Part shown: piece after piece, positions 1-11,950 of the stretch | How positions within the stretch are numbered: the stretch's first letter is position 1 | Layout: each line of letters opens with the position of its first letter | Source of the DNA: Trichoderma breve | Lineage: Eukaryota > Ascomycota > Sordariomycetes > Hypocreales > Hypocreaceae | Reading direction: 5' to 3' | NCBI RefSeq assembly: GCF_028502605.1 | Contig: NC_079233.1 | Coordinates: 2,604,001-2,668,000, forward strand | Length of the DNA: 64,000 bases | Position numbers and translations under genes: made by a program | The notes under the pieces: model-generated | The model's input: only the letters and a program-made list of their open reading frames with translations | The model's database searches: none | Told to the model about the DNA's origin: nothing

Positions 1-2444
1 TGTGCGTGTGTCTAATCACGGCCTGCCGCGTTGTGTCGGCAATTTCTGCCGGACCGCAGACAAAGACGGCTGTCTTGCCTTGGGAGCTAGTGACAAAGGT
101 GTCAACCACGGCGTGGATGTCAGGTCGTGATTTCTTGAATCTAGGATCGGCGATGCTGTTTCCAGCCTCTTCTGTCTTGGGTGTGGCGTTGGGAGAGTCT
201 GACGTGATGTAGAATTCCATGTTAAGCCTTGATGCTGCCAGCGCAGACCCTTCAGTGGCGCGAAGATCGTTGGCAAGTACATCTCGAACGAAACCCTCGT
301 CTCGCACGATCCATGCCAAACGAACCTTGGGAGGCGTTTGTGATTCCTTCTGGTCCTCAAAGAACTGGCGGAGATAGGGCAGCACTGTGGTGATGCCACT
401 ACCACCAGCAATGAAAAGAACCTCGTCAAAGTGATCAAGACGAGCAGGCGTACCGTAGGGGCCTTCAAGGAAGGTTCTAACGCGAAGAGGGCCAGATTCG
501 CTCTTGCTAATCAATCTGTCTCGCAGTCTTCGAGTCATTCCATCGCGAGGACGAATCATGAAGGTCATGTATGAGTCACCCGGCTCAGAGCTCAGCTCTG
601 TAACACGAGGAGACCGTGTGCCAGCCTCCTTGTCGCTGGGTTGGTCGCTGCTGCTTCCGTATGACGGGATATCATCGATTTGTTTAGATCTTCCAGCCAG
701 AGTGAAGGGGTGAGACTCCCAGAAGTGCAAACTGGGGAAGTATACGAAGTAGTAAGTTCCCGGAGTTTGGTGAGCGGCGTTGATTGAAGGCTTGACCTGT
801 AGACGGATCATGCCAGTCTCTTCGCTATAGCTGGCCAATGCAAGAGAACCTTGTCCGAGGAAGGTCTTGTAGTTCATGGCAATGACACGCAGCATGCGGA
901 GGAAATGGTCGCCAGCCCACAAGCCAACACAAGCCCATACCCAGACTTTATACATGCCTTTGAACTGATCCTTGATGTGGCTGACATGCTGTTAGCAGAT
1001 GAAAATACCAGAGTAAGGAAGCTAGATGACTTACTAAAACAGAGCAGCAAGGAAGACAGCTGCCAGGGAAGCATGGGCAGCCTTGAAAAACTCATAGATT
1101 CGGCTACGAAGAGGAGCAAAAGCAAAAGCTGCGCCAAGACTCAATGAGATAACCATCTGTGGTTTCTGTAAGTACCCGTGTAAAATAGATTGAATGCAAA
1201 TTGACAACTTACAAGAAGTCCATAACGGAAAGTAGGATCAGTACGCAGCTCCTCATGGTATCCATCCCATCCTTGTTCTTTTGGTCATATTAGAAATGAT
1301 TTCTTTGTGGTATCTTGACTAAATGTGCTTACCGTTGACATAGTAGGCTGAGAAAATAATACCGTGGCAGATGCCTTCGATAGTGAGGATCAGGGCCAGC
1401 CAGCGATGAAAGATGCTAAATGTCCTGTAGCTCCATCCCGTGGCGTAGATGAGGATGTTGGCTCTTCCACTGAAAAGAAAGATGAATGGCAGCTCAGCCG
1501 TCATGAAGATACCGAGTCGATCAGCGAGAATTCGGCAGACCTGTCCTGGAACAGTTTTATAGCTGATGGCTATGTTAGAACAATACCATAGTAAAGGAGT
1601 AAATTGGGAAAACATACTAAATGTTACCAGTGAAGACAGGGTAGTGGAAAGCCAGCATGAAAATTTGCGTAATGATGTAGCCAGCAATGACCAAGGATTG
1701 CAGACGGAGAGGAACGGTGAACCATCCCAAGGGCTGATGATGGTGGTACGAGAATGTAGGGGCCATCATAAGGTTGCGATGGAACCAGCCCTTAAATTTT
1801 GCCGGCGCATTATTCTTTCGTACTGGTTGACTGGAGCGTTTCACTGGAAGTAGTGCGATAGCGTGGCTGATTGTGGCCAGAGCCAGCACCAATCCCCAGT
1901 AACCGTATGGGATCCATCTATCATCATGCACCTGTTAGCGGAAGGGGGTGGTGAAGGAATATTGTGTAAAGGTAACGTACCGTAGTTTCTGGTGGTATAC
2001 AATGTTGGTGTAGTAAGTGTTGACAGTTCGATGAGAGATGTCCCAGTTTGCCTGCGATGGCATCGACACAACGTCCACAACAGTCTTTTGTGTCTGCTCG
2101 ACAGTGGGGAGGCTATCAATGTACTCTTGCGTCACATTGGCGACGGTGCTTCTATACGCATCGAGATTGACCACCTTGGCAGACTTCTTGCATGTTTCAG
2201 CCCACCAGTTGATACCTGGAACCAAGTCCTTCTCCTCACAATGCTCCCATAGACACAGGTATGTTGAAGTGACACGCAGGGGGTGTGTGCAAAGCGTCTG
2301 CTCCGTTACGTTATCAGAAGCGAATTTGGTCTTGGCCAAGGTGTAGTAACACGAGGCTCCGCAAACCTCGAGCCCAAGGGGCTTGGCCGCGTGGGCACAA
2401 GCAGCCAAGAGGAGGCACAGAAGGTAGGAGGTCCGTGACAACAT
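1..2444 (-). CDS. Ferric reductase transmembrane component (FRE family), 3' end cut by window
   Basis: Plasma-membrane ferric/cupric reductase that passes electrons from NAD(P)H through FAD and haem to extracellular metal. The first exon (2444 down to 1981) encodes a signal peptide and a Cys-containing extracellular segment. Further exons encode membrane helices with a haem-ligand His pair 13 residues apart (HRWLALILTIEGICH, near 1370-1420) and another membrane exon with the motif AAHASLA (near 1060). A cytosolic FAD/NAD module follows, with the FAD motif HPFTLAG (near 705-720), GPYG (near 450) and GGSGIT (near 400). At least five introns are visible. The first probably runs 1918-1980 (GTACGT donor, CTAAC branch, ATAG acceptor); the closer CAG acceptor gives the wrong frame. 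The coding sequence is still open at base 1, so the C-terminus is missing. Family assignment is secure; metal specificity and partner oxidase cannot be told. Confidence 0.93.
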
Positions 2445-2540
2445 GTTGTTATCTTGGTCCTGTTAGGCGGCCTACGGTTGTTGAGAGCTGACAGCCGGAG
2501 AACAAGCCGGCTCTGTGAGAGAGAGGCATCAGAGGCATGA

Positions 2541-2547
2541 TATATAT
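2541..2547 (-). promoter_or_regulatory. TATA-like element of the ferric reductase
   Basis: TATATAT lies about 95 bases upstream of the ferric reductase start codon on the minus strand, a usual position for a TATA element with a short leader. Seen directly; function inferred. Confidence 0.4.
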
Positions 2548-3392
2548 GTCAATTGTAACTGGGATTGTATGTTTTTGCCAATTCTAGCAAGTGCTCGTAT
2601 CCACACACAGCGGACTTTGACTACTACTCTACAAATAAAATGGTGGGCTCAGTGAAGACTTAATCGGCCAATACCCGAGGCATCAATAGCGTGGCAAGTA
2701 TTAGCTTTCTATCTATCCACCAGAATCTGATATCAGACAGAGCCAGTCGGGCTGCTGCGGAATAGTTCTTTCCACCAAATAGTCCACATTTCGGAGGAAC
2801 TAGCCGTATTGTCTCGACTCGAACATGACGAAGTTTGCCGGGTTATACATCGGAGTCGGCTTTCGGGACAACGTTGTCTAGGGCTGGGTTAGAGATGGTA
2901 GGGGTGCCTGGCTCAGATCTCAACAGCCGAAAGGGAAACATTTTGTGTGTGATTGTCAGATACTGCCCTTGGCATTTCCAGCAACCCTCAAAATGGGCTT
3001 GCGGAGCCGGTCGTGCCAAGTGTGTGGAGACAATGCTGATACCTGGGCGTCTGGAGACCTTCCCGACCGGTTGTGACCTTGATGTTGATCAAGGACCGAT
3101 AGAGACAAATTAAAAACAAGCTGGTTTCGCTGACAGATGTAATGCAACAGTGAGCCATGGCAGGTTTAATATAACAATCTCCCAATTGGTCGTGGGAGGT
3201 CACCCTCTCAGAGAGCCTCGATTTTCAACACACAAACACCAATTTTGGCGACTACTGCACGAGAATTGGAGAACGCCGAGGTCGCATGTTCGCTATCACG
3301 GCTTAAGGCAGACTAAGTGGGTAGAACTGGAAACAAAGCCAGGGATGGTGGAGTGACGATGCCCGCTAGAGATTAGATGGGATTGATAAGAT

Positions 3393-3402
3393 GATCAGAT
3401 AA
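3393..3402 (+). promoter_or_regulatory. Candidate SreA/Sre1 iron-repressor GATA site
   Basis: GATCAGATAA matches the extended consensus (G/A)ATC(T/A)GATAA recognised by the fungal iron-sensing GATA repressors (Aspergillus SreA, Histoplasma Sre1). A second GATAAG lies 8 bases away at 3385-3390. The site is about 950 bases upstream of the ferric reductase, the only iron-uptake gene here, which supports iron repression of that gene. Match seen in sequence; binding is inferred. Confidence 0.5.
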
Positions 3403-4702
3403 AAATTTTCACACAAGCCACCATCACAAGTTTGGTTCTTGTAGCTCGTAGCTCGTCTCACTCGTGTGACTCCATCGAATTCGCCCCCTGATTGGTCTGC
3501 CGGGTCTCAATCGGGTATTTTACGTGAAGGGGGGTTCGACATGAACCCACAGATGCCGAAAATGCCTCGACTCAAGCCCTCAAAGCACGCCATTTATAAT
3601 CACTTGTCCCAACAATGTTTCTTTCTCCATTTAAGCCGCTGCAGGAAGATGAGTTTCTCAATTGAGCCGAAGCCCGCGGACTTCGCTCGAGGGGGACAAG
3701 TACGAAGTATACGAGAACTGGGCAGATGGAACAGCGGAGGCAAAGTCCAGTTTTCGTTTCTTCCAAGGCTCGGCTTGGCTTCCCGCTCTGGAGAAGACGG
3801 CGAATGGCTGTGACTCTGTCATTTAAAGTGCCATTAGCCTAGATAGCTTAATTAAGGTGAATGCCAGTAGGGCTCACCCAGTGCCAAGTACCGGTTTAAT
3901 GTCGGCGGCCTGGGAACTGGATTCAATTATCCTTGCCCCGATGCAACACTCCCTGTCGTCAACCACTTCGGCCCGGTAAAATACCTGCCGCAAAGTCTTT
4001 CCTGATGAGCAGCCGGGATATGATATGGCGGGCTTTTAGCCATCCACTCCTGGTTGCCCTGCTGGAGAGACTATTGGATGGGGCACCAAATGCCGCAGAT
4101 CGATGAGCGCTGATGGAGGGTTGCCAAGCACTGTCACTCGGAGAATCGGCGATACGACTGACTTTTGATAGTGGTTTTATCTCTAGTGTTCTGATATCGT
4201 CTCTAAAGACAGTCTGGCTGCATTTAGTTTTTGCGGAGTGCATCAAGGCAGATATTAAACACAAGTCGGGGCGGAACGATGGATCCAGCCGAAAACTCCT
4301 TATATCCTTGTAGGCTAAGGTATCTATATATAGATATAGGCCTAGGTCTCAGCGTTTGGGAAATGCAACGCTGCGGAGTGCAGAGGGCAATTTTCCTTGC
4401 ACAATCGCGCATTCAATGGACCGCTGACTCCGTCTCATCAGTGGTTTCAATTGCCTATTCTGGATGCTCATGCTGTATTTGGCAGTAAGATAGAACGTCT
4501 TGATTGCACTCCGTACATGTCCTCGTAATACATAAGATAAGCATGCAGCTCATGGTCAGGTAACACGACATGGTACCGCTGTATTGGCATGGTATATTGT
4601 ACGATGCGGGAGAGATCGACCTCTAACGCATATCGTTGCTTCCATGGATCGGGTCGTTGAAAAGGGGAAATAAGCAAACCCCCAAAGCAAACACGTCTCG
4701 CT

Positions 4703-6086
4703 TTACAAATCAATCTTGACGGCAATGACATTCGAGGCATGGTAGCTCGAGACAAATAGCCATGCCCTGCGTCTGCCTCCCTCTTCCTTCGGATCAATGG
4801 CCACCAGCACGGAGGCACTAGCAGATCGAATTCTGTGTCCGTCATCTTGGAAAATCACATTGACATCCCAATTTCCCCCGTCTTTAATTGCAGCACCTCC
4901 TTCTTCTCTTTTGCCAGGTTTAGGCGAGGCCTTCCACACCATTATGGGGTCCAGAACAAACTCTTTTCCCTTGTTACTGAAGAAATCTATGCCCCTCGTC
5001 GGTCCACAGGAAACAACACCGCTCGCGTCAAAGGAACTGTTGGCATATGGATCCCTGAAGTAGCTTGGATTGTCGATAGGCGACCCAAACTCGACCACTT
5101 CAGTCACCTCGATGACCTTGTTGGCGTTTCCCCGGATTTTTCCTACGTGCAGGAGGCCACTGGCACACCCATTCGCAAAAATATCATCCTTAGCTCTCCC
5201 GTGACTCAATCCGTTCAGGTTGTGCAGATTCTCCAGTGCAATCGACGCATGGACTCCTGCACTGTCACCACCATCAACTGACTCCGGCTCTTGGAGCTGG
5301 ACGTGAAGGGCATTGGTCCATGTAGCCATAGGAAACAGGTCTTCAACCATCCTCATGAGTCCCTCGGTGTAATAGTGGTCATTCGTCACGAAAAACGACG
5401 TTGGAGATTCAGCAACCAGGTCATTTGGCGTTATGAAGAGGGGGTGCCATATTGTCCTGACGTGTCGCGCTGTCTCAGAGCCAATGACATGGTGAAATAG
5501 CTCCACCACCGAATGCGACTTTGGGGCATTGACGTCGCCGTTCTCACTGTAATGGTCGGGGTTAGGCTTGTGGTTGACGGCAAATATGTAAACTGCCTCG
5601 CCTTTCGGTTTATCCGGATCATCAATAACATCAATGCCATGTGTCACAAATGGGCCGCTAAAACCCTCGAGCGCCAGGATCTGAGTCTTGAATGTCTACG
5701 TCAACGCGTTAAAAACCAATCTGATGCATTGACACGGTATCTCGGCATTCATCCGTCATTCTTACCTTGGGATCAATAACTTGGAGCTTTCCCTTCATCC
5801 GTTCCGTCGATGGGTTGCTGAAATGTCCAAGAGGAGGGAACCATGCCAGACGGCTCAATGGAGCATCTTCACAGGCAGCGAAGATGAGGCCGCTTGGTTC
5901 ATGATGGTGCAAGTCTTCACAGTTGATCGCGTTTTCAATCACCTTATAGTCTCCTGGAGCCAATTCAGTCTTCTCTGGATTCCGAAAGAGGCCAGAGACG
6001 TAGACGGTTCGCTGTACGTAAAAGTTGTACACATAGCCAAGTAACACGGCAAGCAGCACCACGGCAATGGAGAGACGGCCGGCCAT
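4703..6086 (-). CDS. Paraoxonase/arylesterase-like six-bladed propeller protein, membrane anchored
   Basis: Predicted 437-residue member of the serum paraoxonase/arylesterase family, calcium-dependent lactonases and esterases. Exon 1 (6086-5766) starts at MAGRLSIAV and gives one hydrophobic N-terminal segment (about residues 5-20), so an ER or membrane anchor is likely. Exon 2 is 5695-4703; the intron at 5696-5765 has donor GTAAGA and acceptor GTAG, and joining keeps frame as VIDPK-TFKTQILALEGF. Family signatures are PSGLIFAACED, VTHGIDVI, NDHYYTEGL and ASGLLHVG; acidic and Asn residues in such segments bind the two calcium ions in known paraoxonases. An upstream in-frame Met at 6137 would add 17 residues ahead of the hydrophobic segment; I prefer 6086. 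Natural substrate unknown; fungal members may open lactones. Confidence 0.87.
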
Positions 6087-6542
6087 ACTGCACTTGATGG
6101 ACAAAGGCAATATTTGACGAACAATTAACAAAAACAAATTAAAGTGTTTACACGAAGCTAAAAAAGATTTGCTTATTATGATTTAATTGTAGCATTTCGT
6201 CATTCCGTGCGGGAGCATCAGGAATGCGGGGGACCGAGGTTCGGCTATGGAGAGGCTTGTTTCACCCCGAGACTTCAAATAGCAACACTCCGTACATGCT
6301 TACACAAGTGAGGAGAATAACAGAGGCTCCAATCTGAGTGAAACATTGGCCGAAAGAGACGGAGGGATCGGACGATATCGTTACTTCACGTAGGGGCAGC
6401 CTAGACACCAGGACGTTATGATCAGATTCAATGCGATACAATGTGCAAATTCTGGACCGACGAAAAGTCCAAACGGAGTTTATTGTATTGTATTCATTTA
6501 CTTCTTTTTTCCCCCTCACTCAGAACGCCTAACTCTTGATGC
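6087..6542. other. Intergenic: paraoxonase promoter and carboxypeptidase 3' flank
   Basis: 456 bases without a gene. It carries a second exact copy of the 13-mer CACTCCGTACATG (6286-6298) that is also found at 4507-4519, flanking the paraoxonase-like gene on both sides. Confidence 0.6.
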
Positions 6543-7935
6543 TTATTTCATGTTTTGCAGCAGATACTTGAAGCCTGCATAAGCCTCCTCTCCGCTCGGC
6601 ACAATCTGGTTGGCGGGGAGAACGAAGCCATATCTGCCGGTGTCTCTGAGCTCGGATGTGAAGGTGTAGTCTGCCTTGACAACATCATTCACATAATCGA
6701 CACTGGAGCCAGTGGCCTGGTAAATGGTTGAGCAGATGGGGCCATATTCAAACGAGGTGCCATGAACAGCACGGATAGCAGCAACGGCGCCCTTGGCGAG
6801 GGACTGCAGCTCGCTGTTGTTTGGCGCAACGGCAGAGCAAGAGTATCCATAGGCTGGAAACATGGCATGGTCAGTAACAAGGCACAGCAGGTTTTTCTAT
6901 GGGCCTTGTGGGTACTCACGGGTCATGAAGAGCTGAGAGTAGGAATGATAGTCGATGTAAAGCTTGAGGCCTTGGGCCGTCTTGATCTTTTGGATGTAGG
7001 CAGAAAGAGCCTTGAACTCGACAGAGTCGCCGGCAGCGGCGCCTTTGAAGTCTTCAGCACAGGGATTGGTAGACGCGCCTCCTGGGACATTCCACTGGTA
7101 ATTCCAGTTTCGGTTGATATCACGACCGACGCATGAGCTACCAGAATTTGTTTGACGGTTCTTTCGCCACAAGCGATCAGTGCTTTGAGTATATAGGAAA
7201 CCTAGGGAGTTGAATGTTAGGTAAGGGGCTTATATCTCGGAGGGAACGTGCAATCTCACCGTCAGGGTTCACAACTGGGAAGAAGATAAAGTCATATTTG
7301 TCCAAAAAGCCCTTGGTCGTAGCGTCGGTGCTTGTGAGCAGAGTGTAGGCAAAATATTCGACAACCAGAGTGGTGATCCATTCTCGAGCGTGAACAGTTC
7401 CGTGGAGAATGACAGCAGGCTTGACACCTTTGCCTGAGCTGCCCCAGAAGTGGATGCCGGTAATGGCGTTGCCATTCAAAGAGTTGCCAGAGGTGACAAT
7501 CTCTGAAGTGTTGGGGAACTGCGCCGAGAGGTCTCTGAGAAACTGCAGATGGTCTGCATAGGCATGGTACGCGGTGAACCATGTGCTGTTGACGGCCTTG
7601 ACAGCATCAATGGAATAGGGCTGAAAAGCAGACTCTTTCTCGATCGAGAGACCAAGATCTTCGTGCATAACCACGGGCTTCAAACCCGACGTCGCCTTAT
7701 TGAAAGTCTCAAGCTGGTCAGGGCTCACTACAATATCGGCGAAAGATCCTGCTTTTCTGGCAGGCTTCCAGGTCTGGAGATTCAGAGTGTCCACAATGTC
7801 GTTGATTCGGTCAATGTTGTGAGCATCGACGGACAGTCGGAAGACTTTGTGTCCATCATACGAGACCCTATGAGGCTGAAGGACGGCGGCTGATGCCGAA
7901 GCAATGAGGGCAGAGAGTAAAGTAAGGGACTTCAT
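6543..7935 (-). CDS. Secreted zinc metallocarboxypeptidase, M14A (carboxypeptidase A-like)
   Basis: Predicted 422-residue preproenzyme that removes C-terminal residues from peptides outside the cell. Exons are 7935-7260, 7201-6920 and 6853-6543; introns 7202-7259 (GTGAGA...CTAG) and 6854-6919 (GTGAGT...CCAG) join in frame. A signal peptide (MKSLTLLSALIASASA) precedes an activation propeptide of about 100 residues. Catalytic-domain marks are the zinc motif HAREW (HxxE), substrate-binding GRDINRNWNYQW, the third zinc ligand in YIDYHSYSQL and the catalytic Glu in SELRDTGRYGF. All key residues are intact and the length is normal for secreted fungal carboxypeptidase A enzymes, for example those of insect- or fungus-attacking Hypocreales. 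Exact specificity (aliphatic or aromatic) is not settled from sequence. Confidence 0.95.
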
Positions 7936-10900
7936 GGTAAATGCTAGCGATACTGGGATGGGCTGAGTTTGTGCTCTGGTGGTACCAAGCTACCGAGAGG
8001 AGACAGGATTCCGTCCGATATATGTTTACGTCGCATGTTATATAGTCGATCACTCCTCCTTATTCAAATCGATTGTATTGCGAATTATCGGTATCAAATG
8101 CCGATAGGACTTGCACCATTGCCACGATTAGAAGGTAGCAGCCGAGTAGAAGGCAGTACAGTGGTTATCAGATTGAAGATGTCAAATCCCCGCCAATAGC
8201 CCAGCATAATAAACGAGAGCAGTGCAACACTGTGAAGCCGATGAACAGCAAACAAGCCAAGATGAAAAAAAGGCCTTCGCCTTTGGAGCTGTCAAATGCG
8301 TTCGAGACCGTAAACGATCAAATGCCCCGAACCCGCTAATCGGATCACGTCAAGGGAGGCCCGCATCACGCAGATCCAGCCACGATCTTCACCTGTTTAT
8401 AACCACTGAGATGCTCCTGTGCCTTGGCCTGCCGAGTCTAGTCGATGGGAACTGCCGAAGAGAGCTGGTATTCCGTGAGTAGCGATAAGAGGGAGGGGTT
8501 GTCTTCAAAGCAATAGCATTCCACAATAGATCGACCTGCCAGAAGGAGAGTCGCTGGCTCTTTCGATACGATGGGACTTTTGACCAGCGATAATTAACAC
8601 GGTGACGAATGATCATGCATACGACGCCACCTGTGCCGGCGATATCCATAAGATCAAAAGGACAATAGTAGTGTTCAAATGATGATGCAAATAGCATGCC
8701 TTACTCCCTTTCCCTCTTGGAACAATAGAACAAGTCGCTGTATAAGCACGATCCAATTAATAAAGCACGATCTATCATCGGTATTATGACCCAGCGCCAT
8801 CTACATCTGCGGCCTACTGTAAAGCCAAGATTTGCCGAGGAATGCTCCAGAGGTCATGAGCACTTCGCCTCCGCTAAATGTGGTGCCCGATGTAACGGGT
8901 ATGGGGGGACCGGCCAAAAACCACCAACCAGATGTTGATAAATACATTAAAGCCTACCAAAGTTCCATTTAAGCATGTCTCAGCCAATCCTCTACCGAGA
9001 TCTTTCTTCGACTGTCATAACAGGAAGCTGCATAGGCTCATCGGCTCTCGGAAGCAGAGACTGAATGCTTCCCAGCCTATCCTTAATATGATATTACTAT
9101 ACCGTTGGTGCTGATTTGGCAGCTGTTTCGGCATAGAAGTCATAGACATAGAAATCTTGGCATGCTCTTCTTCTCCTCCTCCTAGTGCCTTACAATAAAT
9201 GGTTAGACGGCTGGGGAGAGCGATTTGCACCGCGATCATGAACTAGCACTCTTCAGCAATCAAATCCACCGGGCCACGGGTAAAAATAATGACAGGGTAT
9301 GGAGGAGATACGTATTGTCTTCACGCACAATCACATACAACTTCTAATGGAACTTTGTGTATATATAGCAGCTTGTACATAGCCACGCTTGTAAAAACAG
9401 GACGTAGATATCAAATGTGCAGTTAATGTTTCATCTGCTTCACTGTTCCCATTTACAGAAGCATGATTATGGTTGCGCCATGTTAATTATTGTATAAGCA
9501 GACTCATGTATGCTGGCCATGCGCATTTTATTAGCTTCACTTCTTTTAGTCTTGGCATTCTTCCGCCAAATGGCTGTAGTATAGAGAAACCCCGTCAGTC
9601 TTTCGATCGATCTGGCATTCTAGATAAACAATTAAAGAATCGAATTATCATTGTAGTCTTTCGTTTATTTTTATTTCATTTTTTGTTTTATTTCTTCTTC
9701 CACGCGTCAAAATGAGCGCCGTGTTCGGCATACCGTATAAAACACTCACCACCATGAGGTGTCGGTTCAAGTAACTGTATTTGGGCTCATCAATACACGT
9801 GAAAATCGATATGAGGAATGAGATGCCGACGAACTACAAAAGGAATATAGCGATGGCTATCGGTGCAAGTAAATGCCTGCTTGTCCTATGGGGTTGCGCA
9901 TTGCTTCTTGAACTGCTACCCTGGAAATTGAGAGACAGGGTTTACAAAGTTTGAACGGTCTCCCAGCCATCTTCACACTTGTACCCGGCGTAGAATTTAC
10001 GCCTTACGTGCGCGTCATTAGTTCTCCTGCATCTCGTGCATAGGAAAATTACAAGGTGGGCACCCTCAAATTCGGTGCTTTAAAGTGTTGAATCTCATGG
10101 ATTGCAATAAGCTGCCGCTAACGGCTGACACTAGCAAAGCTTAAAAGCTTATCATGCAGAGCTGCTTGCAGAAGAGGAACTCAAAGAAGCTTGAGATTTC
10201 CATTGGATAATTCAGAAAGCCTCCTGTTTACCCGTTAATCTCTCACAATTCCCTACAAACGCGTCCGACTGCTGCATAATACCCTTCGCTGTTTCTTCAT
10301 TCTCTATTTACTTCGTATTTCTAGCATTTGTGTATATGCGCTAATGCTATCATCTCGCTAACACAGCACAAGGAATTCGGTAATCCCAGAATTCGATTCC
10401 CACAGTATTGATCCATGGTACTTCCGTTTGCATTATGGACATATCCACTTTGCTTCGAGCAACATGCAATGAAGAATCTATTTCCAGTAATGCGCTTTAC
10501 TGGGAGAGCGAAACTCCGTAAAAACAATCTAGTTAGATAGTTCTCTAGTCAAAACAAATATTCCGTCCCATTTGCCTTTCGAAAGCATTTGAGCAAAAGT
10601 GTCGACTGGGCTCAAGTCTGGGCACTCCGTATTCCTGGTCAGCAGGAGCCGTCATAACCGATAGCATCAATACTAGACGGGTTTTAGGACTGGAGCCCGC
10701 TAGAGTCCCCAGCTATTAATTGGGTAAGTAATTTAATGGAGGGGCTATTGATCAATTGGCGTTCAGCTCCTTTTTTGAAGCTTTGCAGCTTTCCTTCTCT
10801 GAAAGATTGAGTGTCTCTCCTCTTCTTTTCGACGCGGAGATAATTCATCGCTGCGAGATAGCCAAGAAGCCAAGAAGCCAAGATGCCGGGAAGCGAAGCC

Positions 10901-11950
10901 AAGACAGATCGTAGACCAACGAGTATCCACTGGTTAAAATCCCGAGACAGTTATAACTTCTCATGTCCGTAGATTTGCACTCATAAATTCACGCAGTTTT
11001 AGACTCCAGCTCTGCTAGTGGTGTCGGTTCCCCTGAATCAGGCCCGCAAACGGCGAATAAACTACTAGCCTGAACCCAGCGATGGAGAAGTCTGACCCAT
11101 AACAAAGGCGTTTCCCCTGTCCTGTTTTCATGCCTAGAGATGCCAAGATGAAGCTTTCTTGGTGATTGAACTTTGTGGCTGCTCTGACATCACAACGCCC
11201 ATGTACTTTCAGACTGGCAATTACCGTATCGCAGGCTGTCTCCTTCAGAGGCATGTCTGTTAGCAGCCGTCATAAATTTAATTTGTTTCCGAATACCGGA
11301 TCCTTCACCATAAGCTTGAAACGCATCTCTTGCGTGGAAGGGCTGTGCAAACGCAGTGCCGTCTCGTATCGTGGTGGCTATGGTAGCCACCCCATATTAC
11401 AAGCAGCAAAATCTTACAGAGCTACGTCCACTACTGTGGGTAGCTCACGGAGCTGTTTACTACTAAAAAGGATGCCAAGTGCTATAGCCATAATATTGCT
11501 CCTTTCATGCATGCAATTTTAGAGTGGGAGAATAGCGAAGCTCTTGAGCCACTAGTTGATACTCTGGATCGACAGCTTGTCTACGTCAGATGCTCGGGAA
11601 ACCTGGCGGCGGCGCATGAAAAAAGAACACGGGGCTCTACGCCTCAGGGAGTCCAACATGGATGCTTTCACAAGCTAGCGCTTACCCGTCCTCTCATTCG
11701 ATGGTGGTTTTAAAGGATCGAGGTTGTCCAGAATCCCAATGGCAGCCACTCCGTGGAGACGCTTTAGGCTATAACCAATATGGAGATGGATCATTGTAAT
11801 TGAAGAAAGATCCCTGCGAGTTTCTTGTTCATATTAGTAGTGCAGTGGTCGCTGGAGTTTCTCCAAACCCATTCATTCCCTTCATGTCCGACAAACGACA
11901 ACGTACATATCTTCGTCCATGCTCGACACTTGTAACAAAAGAATGCCCTA
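7936..11950. other. Gene-free stretch, about 4 kb
   Basis: No coding region could be supported on either strand; the longest frames are 118 codons or fewer and show no domain or plausible splice chain. The first 150 bases are the carboxypeptidase promoter and the last few hundred serve the PGAP4-like gene. Base composition is lower in G+C than in the genes. One CACTCCGTA motif lies at 10623-10631. It may contain non-coding transcripts or heavily decayed sequence that cannot be told by eye. Confidence 0.5.
8038..8044 (-). promoter_or_regulatory. TATA element of the carboxypeptidase gene
   Basis: TATATAA on the minus strand lies about 105 bases upstream of the carboxypeptidase start codon. Seen in sequence; function inferred from position. 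Confidence 0.45.

Larger units (their letters stand above)
2445..4702. other. Intergenic: ferric reductase promoter and paraoxonase-like gene 3' flank
   Basis: No convincing gene. Open frames up to 115 codons (for example 3466-3813) lack recognisable domains or splice-linked partners. The stretch holds the GATA site, a small hairpin (GGGTTC/GAACCC at 3532-3548), a 16-base perfect palindrome TATCTATATATAGATA at 4321-4336, and one copy of the dispersed CACTCCGTACATG motif at 4507-4519. Confidence 0.6.

Noticed and set aside
1932..1980. First ferric reductase intron ending at the CAG just before GTGCATG
   Set aside because: Joining there shifts the frame away from the WIPYGYW membrane exon; the ATAG acceptor 14 bases further keeps frame and sits at a better distance from the CTAAC branch.
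3466..3813. 115-codon plus-strand frame
   Set aside because: Unrecognised, poor start context, and starts in a hairpin-bearing promoter region.
4835..5281. 148-codon plus-strand frame
   Set aside because: Antisense to exon 2 of the paraoxonase-like gene; no family features.
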